Shown here: piece after piece, positions 20,605-30,742 of the stretch
Layout of the letters: each line of letters begins with the position of its first letter
Numbering within the stretch: position 1 is the first letter of the stretch
DNA from: Pseudomonas entomophila
GTDB taxonomy: Bacteria > Pseudomonadota > Gammaproteobacteria > Pseudomonadales > Pseudomonadaceae
Assembly (NCBI RefSeq): GCF_018417595.1
Contig: NZ_CP070982.1
Coordinates: 1,699,501-1,763,500 of the forward strand
Length of the DNA stretch: 64,000 nucleotides
Direction: 5' to 3'
Position numbers and translations under genes: made by a program
Notes under the pieces: model-generated
What the model was told of the DNA's origin: nothing
Databases searched by the model: none
What the model saw: only the letters and a program-made list of their open reading frames with translations

Positions 20605-21015
20605 GAGGGACTCTTGGGAATTTGAGGTGCATGTCATGGGATTTGCTTTGGTGCATAGATCGAGCGCCGCCTGCGCGGCGCATCGCGGATGAATCCGCTC
20701 CTACATTCGTTGCAACGTGGCCATGACCGATAGGCCATGGTTGTTCGCCTTGTTGGTACGACGCGGTTTTTTGGCTGGCGCTGCCGCCGCCCCGCCCGGC
20801 TCACGCCATGCGCCAAGGCTGGCAACCATGGCCTCACAGGTGAGGTACGTTGCAACCGATGTAGGAGCGGATTCATCCGCGATGCGCCGCGCGGGCGGCG
20901 CTCGATATCCGCCACCCCGCATCTTTCAGGCCTAGTGATTTCCCTGACCTCCGGCAGATGAGCCCTCGCCTTGCCTATGGTAGAGTGGCGGCCTTTTTCC
21001 GAGGGGATGCTTACT
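20605..21015. other. Intergenic region between comEC and exbB
   Basis: No credible gene; frames here are translated repeats. Most of it is the nested palindromic element at 20658-20909; the rest is the promoter region of the exbB-murB operon. Confidence 0.7.
20658..20909. repeat. Nested inverted-repeat element with REP arms (about 250 bp)
   Basis: Outer arms of about 60 bases (20658-20718 and 20847-20909) are near-perfect inverted copies. Each joins the family C core (GATCGAGCGCCGC), a family A REP (GCGGATGAATCCGCTCCTAC) and a TTGCAACGT end. Inside, AGGCCATGGTTG (20732-20743) and CAACCATGGCCT (20823-20834) form a second, perfect 12-base inverted pair around a G+C-rich centre. This looks like a non-autonomous mobile unit of REPIN or MITE type. 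Confidence 0.75.
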
Positions 21016-21651
21016 GTGTGGGAATTGGTCAAGTCCGGTGGTTGGATGATGCTGCCGATCATCCTGAGTTCCATCGCCGCCATGGCGATCGTCGTCGAGC
21101 GCCTGTGGACCTTGCGCGCCAGCCGTGTCACCCCGCCGCACCTGCTGGGCCAGGTGTGGATGTGGATCAAGGACAAGCAACTCACCAGTGACAAGCTCAA
21201 GGCCCTGCGTGCCGACTCGCCGCTGGGCGAAATCCTGGCCGCCGGCCTGGCCAATTCGCGCCACGGCCGCGAGATCATGAAAGAGTGCATCGAGGAGGCC
21301 GCCTCGCGGGTCATCCACGAGCTGGAGCGCTACATCAGCACCCTTGGCACCATCGCCGCCATGGCCCCGCTGCTCGGCCTGCTGGGTACCGTGCTGGGCA
21401 TGATCGACATCTTCAGCGCCTTCATGGGCTCGCAGATGACCGCCAACGCCGCAGTGCTGGCCGGCGGTATCTCCAAGGCCCTGGTCACCACCGCGGCGGG
21501 CCTGATGGTCGGTATCCCGGCGGTGTTCTTCCACCGCTTCCTGCTGCGCCGCATCGATGAGCTGGTGGTGGGAATGGAGCAGGAAGCGATCAAGCTGGTC
21601 GAGGTGCTGCAGGGCGACCGCGAAGTGGAAGTGGCCGGAGGCAAGGCGTGA
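21016..21651 (+). CDS. ExbB/TolQ/MotA-type proton channel protein
   Basis: A 211-residue inner-membrane protein that with ExbD uses the proton gradient to energise outer-membrane work. Helix 1 is MMLPIILSSIAAMAIVVERL; helices 2 and 3 are around AAMAPLLGLLGTVLGMIDIF and ALVTTAAGLMVGIPAVFFH. The start is taken as GTG 21016 (VWELVKSGGW) because GAGGGG lies 9 bases upstream; an ATG three codons earlier is too close to that site. First gene of the operon running through murB; the exbD start overlaps its stop. Confidence 0.9.
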   Translation: MWELVKSGGWMMLPIILSSIAAMAIVVERLWTLRASRVTPPHLLGQVWMWIKDKQLTSDKLKALRADSPLGEILAAGLANSRHGREIMKECIEEAASRVIHELERYISTLGTIAAMAPLLGLLGTVLGMIDIFSAFMGSQMTANAAVLAGGISKALVTTAAGLMVGIPAVFFHRFLLRRIDELVVGMEQEAIKLVEVLQGDREVEVAGGKA

Positions 21652-22082
21652 AGTTCCGGCGCAATCGCCAGCGCGAGAACGTCGACATCAACCTGGCGTC
21701 GTTGATCGATGTGGTGTTCGTGTTGCTGCTGTTCTTCGTGGTCACCACCACCTTCACCCGCGAGACGCAATTGCGTGTCGAGCTGCCCGAGGCGGCCAGC
21801 GCCGAGCAGGCGCCGGCGGACCAGGGCAAGCTGGTGGAAATCTCCATCAGCGCCGACGGTGTGTACTCGGTGAACAACCACCTGCTACCGAAAAGCGACC
21901 TGGACACCCTGACCGAAGCCATCGAGAAGGAGTCCGGCGGTGACATCACGCTGCCGCTGGCCATCAGCGCCGACGGCAAGACCCCGCACCAGGCTGTGAT
22001 CACCGCAATGGACGCGGCCGGCAAGCTCGGCTTCAGCAAGTTGCGCATGACCACCGTCGAGGCCGCGCAGGGCAAGCCCTGA
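21648..22082 (+). CDS. ExbD/TolR family protein
   Basis: A 144-residue partner of the preceding channel: one N-terminal helix ([18 protein letters not shown]) with the conserved proton-path Asp in SLIDVVF, then a periplasmic domain. GTG start in a GTGA overlap with the exbB-type stop, so translation is coupled. Placed in front of lpxK rather than near tonB, as in other Pseudomonas, so the partner may be an envelope system rather than siderophore uptake. Confidence 0.92.
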   Translation: MKFRRNRQRENVDINLASLIDVVFVLLLFFVVTTTFTRETQLRVELPEAASAEQAPADQGKLVEISISADGVYSVNNHLLPKSDLDTLTEAIEKESGGDITLPLAISADGKTPHQAVITAMDAAGKLGFSKLRMTTVEAAQGKP

Positions 22083-23092
22083 TGGCCTTCGCCGACCGCC
22101 TGCTGGCCGCCTGGTACACCGGGCACCCCGCGCTCGCCCTGTTGCGCCCGCTGGAGGCGCTGTACCGCCGCGTGGTGACGCGCAAGCGCGCGCGCTTCCT
22201 CAGTGGCGAAAGCGCCAGCTATCGTGCGCCGGTACCGGTAATCGTTGTCGGCAACATCACTGTTGGTGGCACCGGCAAGACCCCGATGATCCTCTGGCTG
22301 ATCGAGCACTGTCGCCGACAGGGGCTCAAGGTCGGCGTGGTCAGCCGTGGCTATGGGGCCAAGCCGCCGCGATACCCTTGGCGTGTCCAGGCCGACCAAC
22401 CTGCCGAACGGGCCGGTGACGAGCCCTTGCTGATCGTCCAGCGCACTGGCGTGCCGCTGGTGATCGACCCTGATCGTTCCCGCGCCGTGCAGGCCTTGCT
22501 GGCCAGCGATGCCCTTGACCTGATCCTGTGCGATGACGGCATGCAGCACTATCGTCTGGCCCGTGATCTGGAGCTGGTGCTGATCGATGCCGCCCGTGGC
22601 CTGGGCAACCGTCGCTGCCTGCCGGCCGGCCCGCTGCGTGAGCCCGCCGAGCGGCTGGATGAGGCCGATGCGGTGCTGTTCAACGGTGCGGAGGCTGATC
22701 GTGACGATGGTTTCTCGTTCCGCCTGCAGCCCTGCGCGCTGATCAACCTGCGCAGCGGTGAGCGCCGCGAGCTCGACCTGTTTCCCGCTGGCCAGGCGCT
22801 TCACGCCGTGGCCGGCATCGGTAATCCGCAACGTTTCTTCAACACCCTGCAGGGGCTAAACTGGCAGCCGGTGCCGCATCCCTTCGCCGACCATGCGCCC
22901 TACAGTCGCGAGGTGCTGTCGTTCAGCCCGCCGCTGCCGCTGGTGATGACCGAGAAGGACGCGGTGAAATGCCGGCCTTTCGCCGCCGACGACTGGTGGT
23001 ACCTGGCGGTCGACGCGGTGCCTTCGCAGGCGTTCGGCCGCTGGTTCGACGGCCAGCTCGAGCGCCTGTTGCCTGGCCGCCTCCGGCCCTGA
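22082..23092 (+). CDS. lpxK: Tetraacyldisaccharide 4'-kinase
   Basis: A 336-residue membrane-bound kinase that phosphorylates the lipid A precursor at the 4' position. P-loop [13 protein letters not shown] at about 56-68; RGYG and DDGMQH are family motifs. An N-terminal hydrophobic helix binds the membrane. The start overlaps the exbD stop by one base. With kdsB, the operon groups lipid A and Kdo synthesis. Confidence 0.97.
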   Translation: MAFADRLLAAWYTGHPALALLRPLEALYRRVVTRKRARFLSGESASYRAPVPVIVVGNITVGGTGKTPMILWLIEHCRRQGLKVGVVSRGYGAKPPRYPWRVQADQPAERAGDEPLLIVQRTGVPLVIDPDRSRAVQALLASDALDLILCDDGMQHYRLARDLELVLIDAARGLGNRRCLPAGPLREPAERLDEADAVLFNGAEADRDDGFSFRLQPCALINLRSGERRELDLFPAGQALHAVAGIGNPQRFFNTLQGLNWQPVPHPFADHAPYSREVLSFSPPLPLVMTEKDAVKCRPFAADDWWYLAVDAVPSQAFGRWFDGQLERLLPGRLRP

Positions 23093-23126
23093 GCCATTTT
23101 TCAATTTTCGTCTCAAGGAAGCTTCC

Positions 23127-23312
23127 ATGGACACCAAACTGCTCGACATCCTGGCCTGCCCGATCACCAAGGGCCCGCTCAAGCTCAGCGCCGACAAGAC
23201 CGAGCTGATCAGCAAGGGCGCGGGCCTGGCCTACCCGATCCGCGACGGCATCCCGGTGATGCTGGAAAGCGAGGCGCGTACCCTGACTGACGAAGAGCGC
23301 CTGGACAAATGA
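23127..23312 (+). CDS. ycaR: Trm112-family small zinc-binding-like protein
   Basis: 61 residues, beginning [20 protein letters not shown]. In eukaryotes Trm112 activates methyltransferases; the bacterial role is unclear. Only one of the usual cysteines (C11) is kept, so zinc binding is doubtful. AAGGAAG lies 6 bases before the start. The stop overlaps the kdsB start. Confidence 0.93.
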   Translation: MDTKLLDILACPITKGPLKLSADKTELISKGAGLAYPIRDGIPVMLESEARTLTDEERLDK

Positions 23313-24073
23313 GCCTGGACTTCACCGTGGTGATTCCGGCCCGGCTGCGCTCCACGCGCCTGCCGGGCAAGCCGTTGCTGCCGATCGCCGGCAAGCCGAT
23401 GGTTCAGCATGTATGGGAGCAGGCGCGTAAAAGTGGCGCCAGCCGCGTGGTCATCGCCACGGACGACACCAGCATCGTCGAGGCCTGCCAGGCGTTTGGT
23501 GCTGAAGTGTTGCTGACCCGCGCCGACCACGAGTCGGGCACTGATCGCCTGGCCGAGGTCGCCGCCCAGCTGGGGCTGGCGCCCGACGCCATCGTGGTCA
23601 ACGTGCAGGGTGACGAGCCGCTGATTCCACCGGTGATCATCGATCAGGTGGCCGCCAACCTGGCGCACCATCCGGAAGCCGGCATTGCCACCCTGGCCGA
23701 GCCGATCCACGAGCCGGAAACCATTTTCAACCCCAACGCGGTGAAAGTGGTCAGCGACAAGCATGGCCTGGCACTGACTTTCAGTCGCGCACCGCTGCCC
23801 TGGGCCCGGGACGCCTTCGCCAAGGACCGCAGCCAGCTGCCTGCCGGCGTGCCGTACCGTCGCCATATCGGCATGTATGCCTACCGCGTGGGCTTCCTCC
23901 AGGACTTCGTGGCCTGGGGCCCGTGCTGGCTGGAGCAAGCCGAGTCGCTGGAGCAATTGCGGGCCCTGTGGCACGGCGTGCGCATCCATGTCGCCGATGC
24001 CATCGAGGCGCCGGCCGTAGGCGTTGATACCCCCGAAGACCTGGAGCGCGTACGGCGCTTGCTGGAGGCTTGA
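23309..24073 (+). CDS. kdsB: CMP-KDO synthetase
   Basis: A 254-residue cytidylyltransferase that activates 3-deoxy-D-manno-octulosonate for lipopolysaccharide core synthesis. [16 protein letters not shown] at residues 6-21 is the nucleotide-binding signature; [11 protein letters not shown] and [11 protein letters not shown] are family motifs. 4-base overlaps with genes on both sides. Confidence 0.97.
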   Translation: MSLDFTVVIPARLRSTRLPGKPLLPIAGKPMVQHVWEQARKSGASRVVIATDDTSIVEACQAFGAEVLLTRADHESGTDRLAEVAAQLGLAPDAIVVNVQGDEPLIPPVIIDQVAANLAHHPEAGIATLAEPIHEPETIFNPNAVKVVSDKHGLALTFSRAPLPWARDAFAKDRSQLPAGVPYRRHIGMYAYRVGFLQDFVAWGPCWLEQAESLEQLRALWHGVRIHVADAIEAPAVGVDTPEDLERVRRLLEA

Positions 24074-24537
24074 TGCGCGTCCTGTTCGTCTGTCTCGGCA
24101 ATATCTGCCGTTCGCCCACCGCCGAGGGTGTGCTGCGCCATCAACTGGAAGCTGCGGGGCTGGCTGATGTCGTCCAGGTGGCGTCCGCCGGCACTGGCGA
24201 CTGGCACGTGGGCAAGGCCCCCGACAGCCGTACTTGCAAGGCCGCCCTGGCGCGTGGCTACGACCTGTCGCGCCAGCGTGCCCAGCAGGTCAAGGCCGAG
24301 CACTTTGCTGAATACGACCTGGTCCTGGCCATGGACAAGAGCAACCTGCGCAACCTGCAGGCATTGCGCCCGCACAACACCAAGGGCGAACTCGACCTGT
24401 TCCTGCGCCGCTATGGCGCGGCCCTGGACGAAGTACCGGACCCTTACTACGGCGGTGCGGAAGGTTTCGAGCAGGTGCTCGATCTGATCGAGGCGGCTTG
24501 TCGCGAGCTGGTCGTGGAAATCAAGGGGCGGTTATGA
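24073..24537 (+). CDS. Low-molecular-weight protein-tyrosine phosphatase
   Basis: A 154-residue phosphatase. The loop CLGNICRS (C7-X5-R13) is the catalytic P-loop, and DPYYGG near residue 125 carries the general-acid Asp. ATG 24073 overlaps the kdsB stop; the alternative TTG one codon earlier is less likely. No tyrosine-kinase gene is nearby. Its stop overlaps the murB start. Confidence 0.93.
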   Translation: MRVLFVCLGNICRSPTAEGVLRHQLEAAGLADVVQVASAGTGDWHVGKAPDSRTCKAALARGYDLSRQRAQQVKAEHFAEYDLVLAMDKSNLRNLQALRPHNTKGELDLFLRRYGAALDEVPDPYYGGAEGFEQVLDLIEAACRELVVEIKGRL

Positions 24538-25553
24538 CAGTGCACTGGCAAGAGCAGGTTTCGCTCAAGCCCTACAACACTTTCGGTATCGATGTGCGAG
24601 CGCGTTACTTCACCCAGGCGCACGACGATGGCGACGTTCGCCAGGCATTGGCCCAGGCAGTTGAGCAACGGGTGCCTGTGCTGGTGATCGGCGGCGGCAG
24701 CAACCTGCTGCTGACCCGTGACATCGATGCCCTGGTACTGCACATGGCCAGCCGTGGCCGGCGCCTGCTCGACGATGATGGCGAGCGGGTGGTGGTGGAG
24801 GCCGAGGCCGGCGAGCCCTGGCATCCGTTCGTGCAATGGAGCCTGGAGCAAGGCTTGTGCGGCCTTGAGAACCTCAGCCTGATTCCTGGCACAGTCGGCG
24901 CCGCGCCGATGCAGAACGTCGGGGCCTATGGCGTGGAGATCAAGGACGTGTTCGCCGGGCTGACCGCTCTGGATCGCGAGACGGGCGAATTGCGCGATTT
25001 CTCTTTGCAGGAGTGCGCATTCGGCTACCGCGACAGCGTGTTCAAGCGTAACCCGGGGCGTTGGCTGATCTTGCGTGTGCGCTTTGCCTTGAGTCGTACG
25101 TTGCAGGCCCATCTGGACTATGGTCCGGTGCGTCAGCGCCTGGCGGAGCAGGGCGTTGAACAGCCGACCGCCCAGGCGATCAGCGACGCTATTTGCGGTA
25201 TTCGTCGGGAGAAGCTCCCGGATCCGGCCGAGCTGGGCAACGCCGGTAGCTTCTTCAAGAACCCCGTGGTGCCAGCGGCATTGGTCGAGCGTATCCGCGC
25301 CGGGCATCCTGACGTGGTGGCTTATCCACAGGCCGATGGCCAGGTGAAGCTGGCGGCGGGTTGGTTGATCGAGCAGGCGGGGTGGAAAGGTTATCGCGAG
25401 GGCGATGCAGGTGTGCACCGGCTGCAATCGCTGGTGCTGGTGAATTACGGTCAGGCGAGCGGGGCGCAGATGCACGCGCTGGCGCAGAAGATCCAGGCGG
25501 ATATCCTTGAACGGTTCGGGGTGGCGCTGGAGATGGAGCCGAACCTGTACTGA
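24534..25553 (+). CDS. murB: UDP-N-acetylenolpyruvoylglucosamine reductase
   Basis: A 339-residue flavoenzyme making UDP-N-acetylmuramate. LKPYNTFGID at the start, FAD-binding GGGSNLLLT, IPGTVGAAPMQNVGAYG, and the proton-donor Ser in GNAGSFFKNP are all visible. Length fits the long type I MurB of gammaproteobacteria. The start at 24534 overlaps the phosphatase stop (ATGA). Last gene of the envelope operon; a REP doublet and a bidirectional terminator follow. Confidence 0.97.
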   Translation: MTVHWQEQVSLKPYNTFGIDVRARYFTQAHDDGDVRQALAQAVEQRVPVLVIGGGSNLLLTRDIDALVLHMASRGRRLLDDDGERVVVEAEAGEPWHPFVQWSLEQGLCGLENLSLIPGTVGAAPMQNVGAYGVEIKDVFAGLTALDRETGELRDFSLQECAFGYRDSVFKRNPGRWLILRVRFALSRTLQAHLDYGPVRQRLAEQGVEQPTAQAISDAICGIRREKLPDPAELGNAGSFFKNPVVPAALVERIRAGHPDVVAYPQADGQVKLAAGWLIEQAGWKGYREGDAGVHRLQSLVLVNYGQASGAQMHALAQKIQADILERFGVALEMEPNLY

Positions 25554-25563
25554 TCAGGCGGCC

Positions 25564-25649
25564 TGTGGGAGCGGCTTTAGCCGCGAAGCAAGCGACGCGG
25601 TGGATGGCACCGGCTTCGCCGGTTTTCGCGGCTGAAGCCGCTCCTACAA
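25564..25649. repeat. REP doublet (family B, GGAGCGGCTTTAGCCGCGA)
   Basis: GTGGGAGCGGCTTTAGCCGCG and inverted CGCGGCTGAAGCCGCTCCTAC, with an inner stem ACCGGCTTCGCCGGT. Same family as 54205-54290, 58551-58634 and 63285-63371. Confidence 0.88.
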
Positions 25650-25687
25650 GTCCCTGCGGGCAAAGCCGGTGCCATCCATCGGCAAAG

Positions 25688-25723
25688 AAAAAGCCCCGCC
25701 AGTTCGCACTGGCGGGGCTTTTT
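25688..25723. terminator. Bidirectional terminator between murB and rne
   Basis: Perfect 16-base arms AAAAAGCCCCGCCAGT (25688-25703) and ACTGGCGGGGCTTTTT (25708-25723) with a TCGC loop. It serves both convergent genes. Confidence 0.93.
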
Positions 25724-25739
25724 CATTCAGCCGTTGCTA

Positions 25740-28700
25740 TCAACCGTGGTGAGGCTTGTGCTCGTCAGCGGTTTCCAGGGCTTCTGCCGGTGCGGCCTGG
25801 GCGGCAGCCAGGGCTGCAGCGGCCTCGGCTTCACGCTTGCGGCGACGCACTTCACGCGGGTCGTTCGGCGCACGGCCGTTCGGCAGCATGATGGTGGAAG
25901 GCTCGACCGGAGCGGCTACCTCTTCGACTGGCGCTTGTTCGGCGACAACCGACGCAGGCTCGGCTGCTGCGGCTTCGACCACTTCAGCTTGCACTTCGGC
26001 AGGCTTGGCCTCGACGTGCGGAGCAGCTTGCTCGGTAACCGGAGCTTCGACAGCTTCGACGACCGGCGCTTTTTCGATCTCGCCAGCTTCCGCTACCGGA
26101 GCTTGTGCGACTGGTGCCGATTCGACAGCCGCTTCAACGATGGCGACAGGCTGCTCAACGGCTGCCTCGACGACCGGCTGTGGTGCCACTTCAACCACGG
26201 GCTCGATGCTCGGCTCTACGACAACGGCCGGCTCGCTGACAGGTTGTTCCACCACAGGGGCGATGGATACCTGCTCGGCGACGACCTCGGCGATTTCCAC
26301 CTGGGTCTGGGCCACGGCTGCATTGGCGCGCTCGGCCTGCTGGTTGGCTTCGACTTCGGCGTCGGCGCTGATGTTGCTGGTGGCAACGGCGGCAGTGACG
26401 GCGATGCCGGCGGCCAGTTCGGCACCCAGCTCGGTGGCCTGGTGCTGCTGTGGCTGCTGCTCTTCGCTGCTGTCTTCGTCGCCTTCGATCAGCTCGCCAT
26501 TGGCATTGCGCTGACGCTCGCGACGGTTGCTGCGACGACGCTGGCCACGGGAGCGGCGGCGTGGACGCTCGCCATCGGCGCCTTCCTGCTCGTCCTGCAG
26601 CAGTTCTTCGTTCGGCAGTTGCTCTTCGGTCAGCTCGGCGGCCTGTTCGGCTACCTGCTCGTCAGGGCGCAGCTGGCGCTCTTCGCGTGGCGGACGTGGC
26701 TGACGCTCTTCGCGAGGTGCGCGTTCTTCACGAGGGGCACGTTCTTCACGTGGTGCGCGCTCTTCACGAGGTGCGCGTTCTTCACGTGGGGCGCGCTCTT
26801 CGCGAGGTGCGCGTTCTTCGCGAGGTGCGCGCTCTTCGCGAGGTGCGCGTTCTTCACGTGGGGCGCGCTCTTCGCGAGGTGCGCGTTCTTCGCGTGGGGC
26901 GCGCTCTTCGCGAGGTGCGCGTTCTTCACGTGGCTGACGCTCTTCACGGGCAGCTGGTGCGGCATCCAGTGGCTCGCGCAGTTCGCGTACACGCTCTTCG
27001 CGGTTGCCGCGGCGGTCTTCGCGAGGCTGGCGTGGCTGGCGCTCTTCACGCGCGGCGCGCTCTTCACGTGGGGCGCGTTCCTCACGAGGCTGACGCTCTT
27101 CACGTGGAGCACGCTCGCTGCGCTCTTCACGCGGCTTGCGCTCTTCATCGCGACGGCCACCACGATTGCGGCTCTGCTGGCGACCGTTGCGACGCTCCTC
27201 GTTGCGCGACGAGCGCTCGGCGGCCGGCTTCTCGGTGTTCACGGCCGGTGCGGCGGCAGGCTCTTCCTTGCCGGCGAACAGGCTGACCAGCGACTTGACC
27301 AGACCCTTGAACAGGCTTGGCTCCGGGGCGCTCTGTACGGGCGCGGCCGGTGCGGCTGGCTCTTCAGCGGCGGCCGGTGCCGGGGCGTTGGCGCGTGCCG
27401 GTGCGGTCTTGACCGCGGCTTCCTGGCGAACCAGGGTGCGGGTGGCGGTCGGTTGCGGCGCTTCTTCTGTTTCGCTCGAGGCGATCTCGTAGCTCGACTG
27501 GCTGTTCAGCACGTCCGGATTGTCGTCGCGCAGGCGCTGGACTTCGAAGTGCGGGGTTTCCAGGTGATCGTTCGGCAGGATGATGATGCGCGCGCGGGTA
27601 CGCAGTTCGATCTTGGTGATCGAGTTGCGTTTCTCGTTGAGCAGGAAGGCGGCCACCGGGATCGGTACCTGGGCGCGCACTTCGGCGGTGCGGTCCTTCA
27701 GGGCTTCTTCTTCGATCAGGCGCAGGATCGCCAGCGACAGCGACTCGACGTCACGGATGATGCCGGTGCCGGAGCAGCGCGGGCAGACGATGCCGCTGCT
27801 TTCACCCAGCGATGGGCGCAGGCGCTGGCGGGACATCTCCAGCAGGCCGAAGCGCGAAATGCGGCCAACCTGCACGCGGGCGCGGTCGGCTTCCAGGCAT
27901 TCACGCACGCGCTCTTCGACGGCGCGCTGGTTCTTGGCCGGGGTCATGTCGATGAAGTCGATGACGATCAGGCCGCCGATGTCGCGCAGGCGCAACTGGC
28001 GAGCGATTTCTTCGGCCGCTTCCAGGTTGGTTTGCAGCGCGGTTTCCTCGATGTCGCTGCCTTTGGTGGCGCGTGCCGAGTTGATGTCGATGGAGACCAG
28101 GGCTTCGGTCGGGTCGATGACGATCGAACCACCGGACGGCAGGTCGACCACGCGCTGGAAGGCGGTCTCGATCTGGCTTTCGATCTGGAAGCGGTTGAAC
28201 AGCGGCACGCTGTCTTCGTACAGCTTGACCTTGCTGGCGTACTGCGGCATCACCTGGCGGATGAAGGTCAGGGCTTCTTCCTGGGCGTCGATGCTGTCGA
28301 TCAGCACTTCGCCGATGTCCTGGCGCAGGTAGTCGCGGATGGCGCGGATGATGACGTTGCTTTCCTGGTAGATCAGGAACGGCGCGCTGCGGTCGAGGGA
28401 CGCTTCCTTGATGGCGGTCCACAGCTGCAGCAGGTAGTCGAGGTCCCACTGCATTTCTTCGCTGCTGCGGCCCAGGCCCGCAGTACGCACGATCAGGCCC
28501 ATGTCGCCCGGAACGGTCAGGCCGTTCAACGCTTCACGCAGCTCGTTGCGCTCCTCGCCTTCGATGCGGCGGGAGATGCCACCGGCACGCGGGTTGTTGG
28601 GCATCAGCACCAGGTAGCGGCCAGCCAGGCTGATGAAGGTGGTCAGGGCGGCGCCTTTGTTGCCGCGCTCTTCCTTCTCGACCTGGACGATGACTTCCTG

Positions 28701-28985
28701 GCCTTCGCTCAGGACTTCCTTGATGTTGACCCGGCCTTCAGGGGCTTTCTTGAAGTATTCGCGGGAGATTTCCTTCAGCGGCAGGAAGCCGTGACGTTCG
28801 GAGCCGAAGTCGACGAAGGCGGCTTCAAGGCTGGGCTCGATCCGGGTGATCTTGCCTTTGTAGATGTTGGCCTTTTTCTGCTCACGGGCGCCGGACTCGA
28901 TGTCCAGGTCGTAGAGGCGTTGGCCGTCCACCAGGGCTACACGCAACTCTTCGGGTTGAGTCGCGTTAATCAGCATTCTTTTCAT
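25740..28985 (-). CDS. rne: Ribonuclease E
   Basis: A 1081-residue endoribonuclease and degradosome scaffold. The catalytic half has the S1 domain (about 35-120), magnesium-binding D300 and D343, and the Zn-link CPRC at 401-404; these are exactly three residues earlier than in E. coli. The unstructured half holds Arg-rich RNA-binding stretches, a run of (RQPREE)(RAPREE)x12 at residues 683-760, an Ala/Val/Glu-rich segment, and a conserved tip ([20 protein letters not shown]). Start 28985 gives [10 protein letters not shown], the universal N-terminus; the ribosome site is weak, fitting leader control. Preceded by a long structured leader. Confidence 0.97.
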   Translation of the reverse strand: MKRMLINATQPEELRVALVDGQRLYDLDIESGAREQKKANIYKGKITRIEPSLEAAFVDFGSERHGFLPLKEISREYFKKAPEGRVNIKEVLSEGQEVIVQVEKEERGNKGAALTTFISLAGRYLVLMPNNPRAGGISRRIEGEERNELREALNGLTVPGDMGLIVRTAGLGRSSEEMQWDLDYLLQLWTAIKEASLDRSAPFLIYQESNVIIRAIRDYLRQDIGEVLIDSIDAQEEALTFIRQVMPQYASKVKLYEDSVPLFNRFQIESQIETAFQRVVDLPSGGSIVIDPTEALVSIDINSARATKGSDIEETALQTNLEAAEEIARQLRLRDIGGLIVIDFIDMTPAKNQRAVEERVRECLEADRARVQVGRISRFGLLEMSRQRLRPSLGESSGIVCPRCSGTGIIRDVESLSLAILRLIEEEALKDRTAEVRAQVPIPVAAFLLNEKRNSITKIELRTRARIIILPNDHLETPHFEVQRLRDDNPDVLNSQSSYEIASSETEEAPQPTATRTLVRQEAAVKTAPARANAPAPAAAEEPAAPAAPVQSAPEPSLFKGLVKSLVSLFAGKEEPAAAPAVNTEKPAAERSSRNEERRNGRQQSRNRGGRRDEERKPREERSERAPREERQPREERAPREERAAREERQPRQPREDRRGNREERVRELREPLDAAPAAREERQPREERAPREERAPREERAPREERAPREERAPREERAPREERAPREERAPREERAPREERAPREERAPREERAPREERQPRPPREERQLRPDEQVAEQAAELTEEQLPNEELLQDEQEGADGERPRRRSRGQRRRSNRRERQRNANGELIEGDEDSSEEQQPQQHQATELGAELAAGIAVTAAVATSNISADAEVEANQQAERANAAVAQTQVEIAEVVAEQVSIAPVVEQPVSEPAVVVEPSIEPVVEVAPQPVVEAAVEQPVAIVEAAVESAPVAQAPVAEAGEIEKAPVVEAVEAPVTEQAAPHVEAKPAEVQAEVVEAAAAEPASVVAEQAPVEEVAAPVEPSTIMLPNGRAPNDPREVRRRKREAEAAAALAAAQAAPAEALETADEHKPHHG
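26706..26939 (-). repeat. 18-bp coding tandem repeat in rne (13 units)
   Basis: Thirteen 18-base units encode one RQPREE and twelve RAPREE. Units alternate between starts CTCTTC and TTCTTC on the plus strand, which suggests 36-base doublets were copied. Changes between units are synonymous. Confidence 0.95.
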
Positions 28986-29560
28986 GTTGTACCGTCGGTT
29001 TCCGGGCTGCCGGAAACGGCGTTCGGCACACACGACTTTTCATGATCGGTGCCAAGGTGCGCAAAGGGTGGCGGGCCACCCCCGTGTCTGGCGACGTTCG
29101 GCACCAGCCGGTTGCCCAGCCTGCCGTGGTCGCGACGACGCGTCCTGTGTTGTGGTGCCAAAAGACCAGTCGAGTTTTTCGAATGTTATCCGAATCAATC
29201 GAACGGGCCTGGTGCACTCAGTCAGGAGGAGGAATCAACCGGTCGTCCGTGGACGCCGCAAGGGCGTCTGTTCAGGACCTTGTCCGTCCATCGCCCGATC
29301 AGTGGGGCGGTGGATGGACGCGGTGCCACACGGTCCGAGAGCTGTGCATCTCCACCCTGCACGTATCCCTGAAAATTCGGTGCTGCCGCGCGCTGAATCC
29401 GCAACGGGTTGCATTTTTCGCCAGCCCGGATGCCGGGCTGGCGCCATAACATATCCAAGGCAGGTATTTCCGAAGCATTCGCCCAAATGCGCGGAAACGA
29501 CGGTGGCGGGCAGAGGTACGGCGAAAAGAATCGGGTAAGCAGGTGAAACACCGCACTTGT
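28986..29560 (-). promoter_or_regulatory. Long structured 5' leader of rne (candidate autoregulatory RNA)
   Basis: The 795 bases between rne and rluC hold no credible gene. Perfect stem GCCAGCCCGG/CCGGGCTGGC lies at 29420-29442, and a long stem joins GTCCATCGCCC to GGGCGGTGGATGGAC (about 29284-29321). GGGTGG/CCACCC lies near 29067. Enterobacterial rne is autoregulated through such a leader, and a Pseudomonas rne 5' motif (rne-II) has been described. The transcription start is not fixed here. Confidence 0.6.
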
Positions 29561-29765
29561 CGTTTTTTTTCGGTCTTCTCTACACAGCGCTGGTGGCGAT
29601 TCCAGGCAATTCGTTAAACTGGCGAACGCTCCGTAGGACGGCCTCGCGTCCTTGGGAACTGCGATGGTCAGGGCCGGCGTAGAGCCTGGTGCCGCTGGCC
29701 TGCCGCTTTTGGCGGCGTTCGCGACTATAGCAGTAATGATTAAGTGCTTCAATTCCATAAAAAAT

Positions 29766-29774
29766 TGTTATGAT
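29766..29774 (+). promoter_or_regulatory. Extended -10 promoter placed for a leaderless rluC mRNA
   Basis: TGTTATGAT (TG-N-TATGAT) ends seven bases before the rluC ATG, so the expected start point falls on the A of the start codon at 29781. No -35 match and no ribosome site are seen. Confidence 0.45.
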
Positions 29775-29780
29775 CCCGCC

Positions 29781-30737
29781 ATGACGACCAATACCCCTCC
29801 GACTTCCGGCGTTCAGCTGATCGAAGTCGCGCCGGAGCTTGCCGGCCAACGCATCGACAATTTCCTCATCACAGCCCTCAAGGGTGTGCCCAAGACGCTG
29901 GTCTACCGCATCCTGCGCAAGGGTGAGGTTCGGGTCAACAAGGGCCGGATCAAGCCTGAGTACAAGCTTCAGGCGGGCGACATCGTGCGGGTGCCGCCCG
30001 TCCGCCTGCCGGAGCGCGACGAGCCGGCGCCGGTGGCCCAGGGGCTGCTGCAGCGCCTGGAGGCCGCGATTGTCTATGAGGACAAGGCGCTGATCGTGAT
30101 GAACAAGCCGGCCGGCATTGCCGTGCACGGTGGCAGCGGCCTGAGCTTTGGTGTGATCGAGGCGCTGCGCCAGTTGCGCCCGGATAGCAAGGAGCTGGAG
30201 CTGGTGCACCGCCTGGATCGTGATACTTCGGGCCTGCTGATGATCGCCAAGAAACGCAGCATGCTGCGCCATCTGCACGCCGCGCTGCGGGGTGATGGTG
30301 TCGACAAGCGCTACATGGCATTGGTGCGGGGGCATTGGCCAACCTCGAAGAAGCAAGTCAATGCGCCGTTGCAAAAGAGCAACCTGCGTTCTGGCGAGCG
30401 CATGGTCGAGGTGAATGACGAAGGCAAGGAGGCACTGACGATGTTCCGCGTGCTGCGCCGTTTCGGTGAGTTCGCCACCATCGTCGAGGCGCGTCCGATC
30501 ACGGGGCGCACCCATCAGATTCGTGTGCATACGCTGCATGCCGGGCACATGATTGCCGGCGACAGCAAGTACGGTGATGAGGATTTCAGTCGCGAGATTC
30601 GTGAGCTCGGTGGCAAGCGTCTGTTCCTGCATGCCTACCAGCTGACCGTGCCGCTGCCTGATGGCGGCGAGCTCAAGCTTGAGGCGCCGGTCGACGAGGT
30701 GTGGGCCAAGACCGTGGAGCGCCTGAGCGCGACCTGA
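29781..30737 (+). CDS. rluC: 23S rRNA pseudouridine synthase RluC
   Basis: A 318-residue synthase that modifies uridines 955, 2504 and 2580 of 23S rRNA. S4 RNA-binding domain at about 20-80 ([20 protein letters not shown]) and the catalytic Asp in [11 protein letters not shown] at about residue 146. [10 protein letters not shown] is a family motif. The open frame extends further upstream, but homologues start at this ATG; no Shine-Dalgarno precedes it. Divergent from rne, as in other Pseudomonas. Confidence 0.95.
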   Translation: MTTNTPPTSGVQLIEVAPELAGQRIDNFLITALKGVPKTLVYRILRKGEVRVNKGRIKPEYKLQAGDIVRVPPVRLPERDEPAPVAQGLLQRLEAAIVYEDKALIVMNKPAGIAVHGGSGLSFGVIEALRQLRPDSKELELVHRLDRDTSGLLMIAKKRSMLRHLHAALRGDGVDKRYMALVRGHWPTSKKQVNAPLQKSNLRSGERMVEVNDEGKEALTMFRVLRRFGEFATIVEARPITGRTHQIRVHTLHAGHMIAGDSKYGDEDFSREIRELGGKRLFLHAYQLTVPLPDGGELKLEAPVDEVWAKTVERLSAT

Positions 30738-30742
30738 CCCGG

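Noticed and set aside
20701..20961. Small frames in the comEC-exbB gap
   Set aside because: They translate REP arms and the palindromic centre.
25734..29045. A 1103-codon open frame on the plus strand opposite rne
   Set aside because: It is a by-product of the codon use and repeats of rne. Its translation is low-complexity (Phe-Ala-Arg-Cys repeats), has no family match, and rne is certain.
28984..29538. 184-codon plus-strand frame in the rne leader
   Set aside because: No ribosome site, no recognisable features; the same DNA has strong stems fitting a leader RNA.
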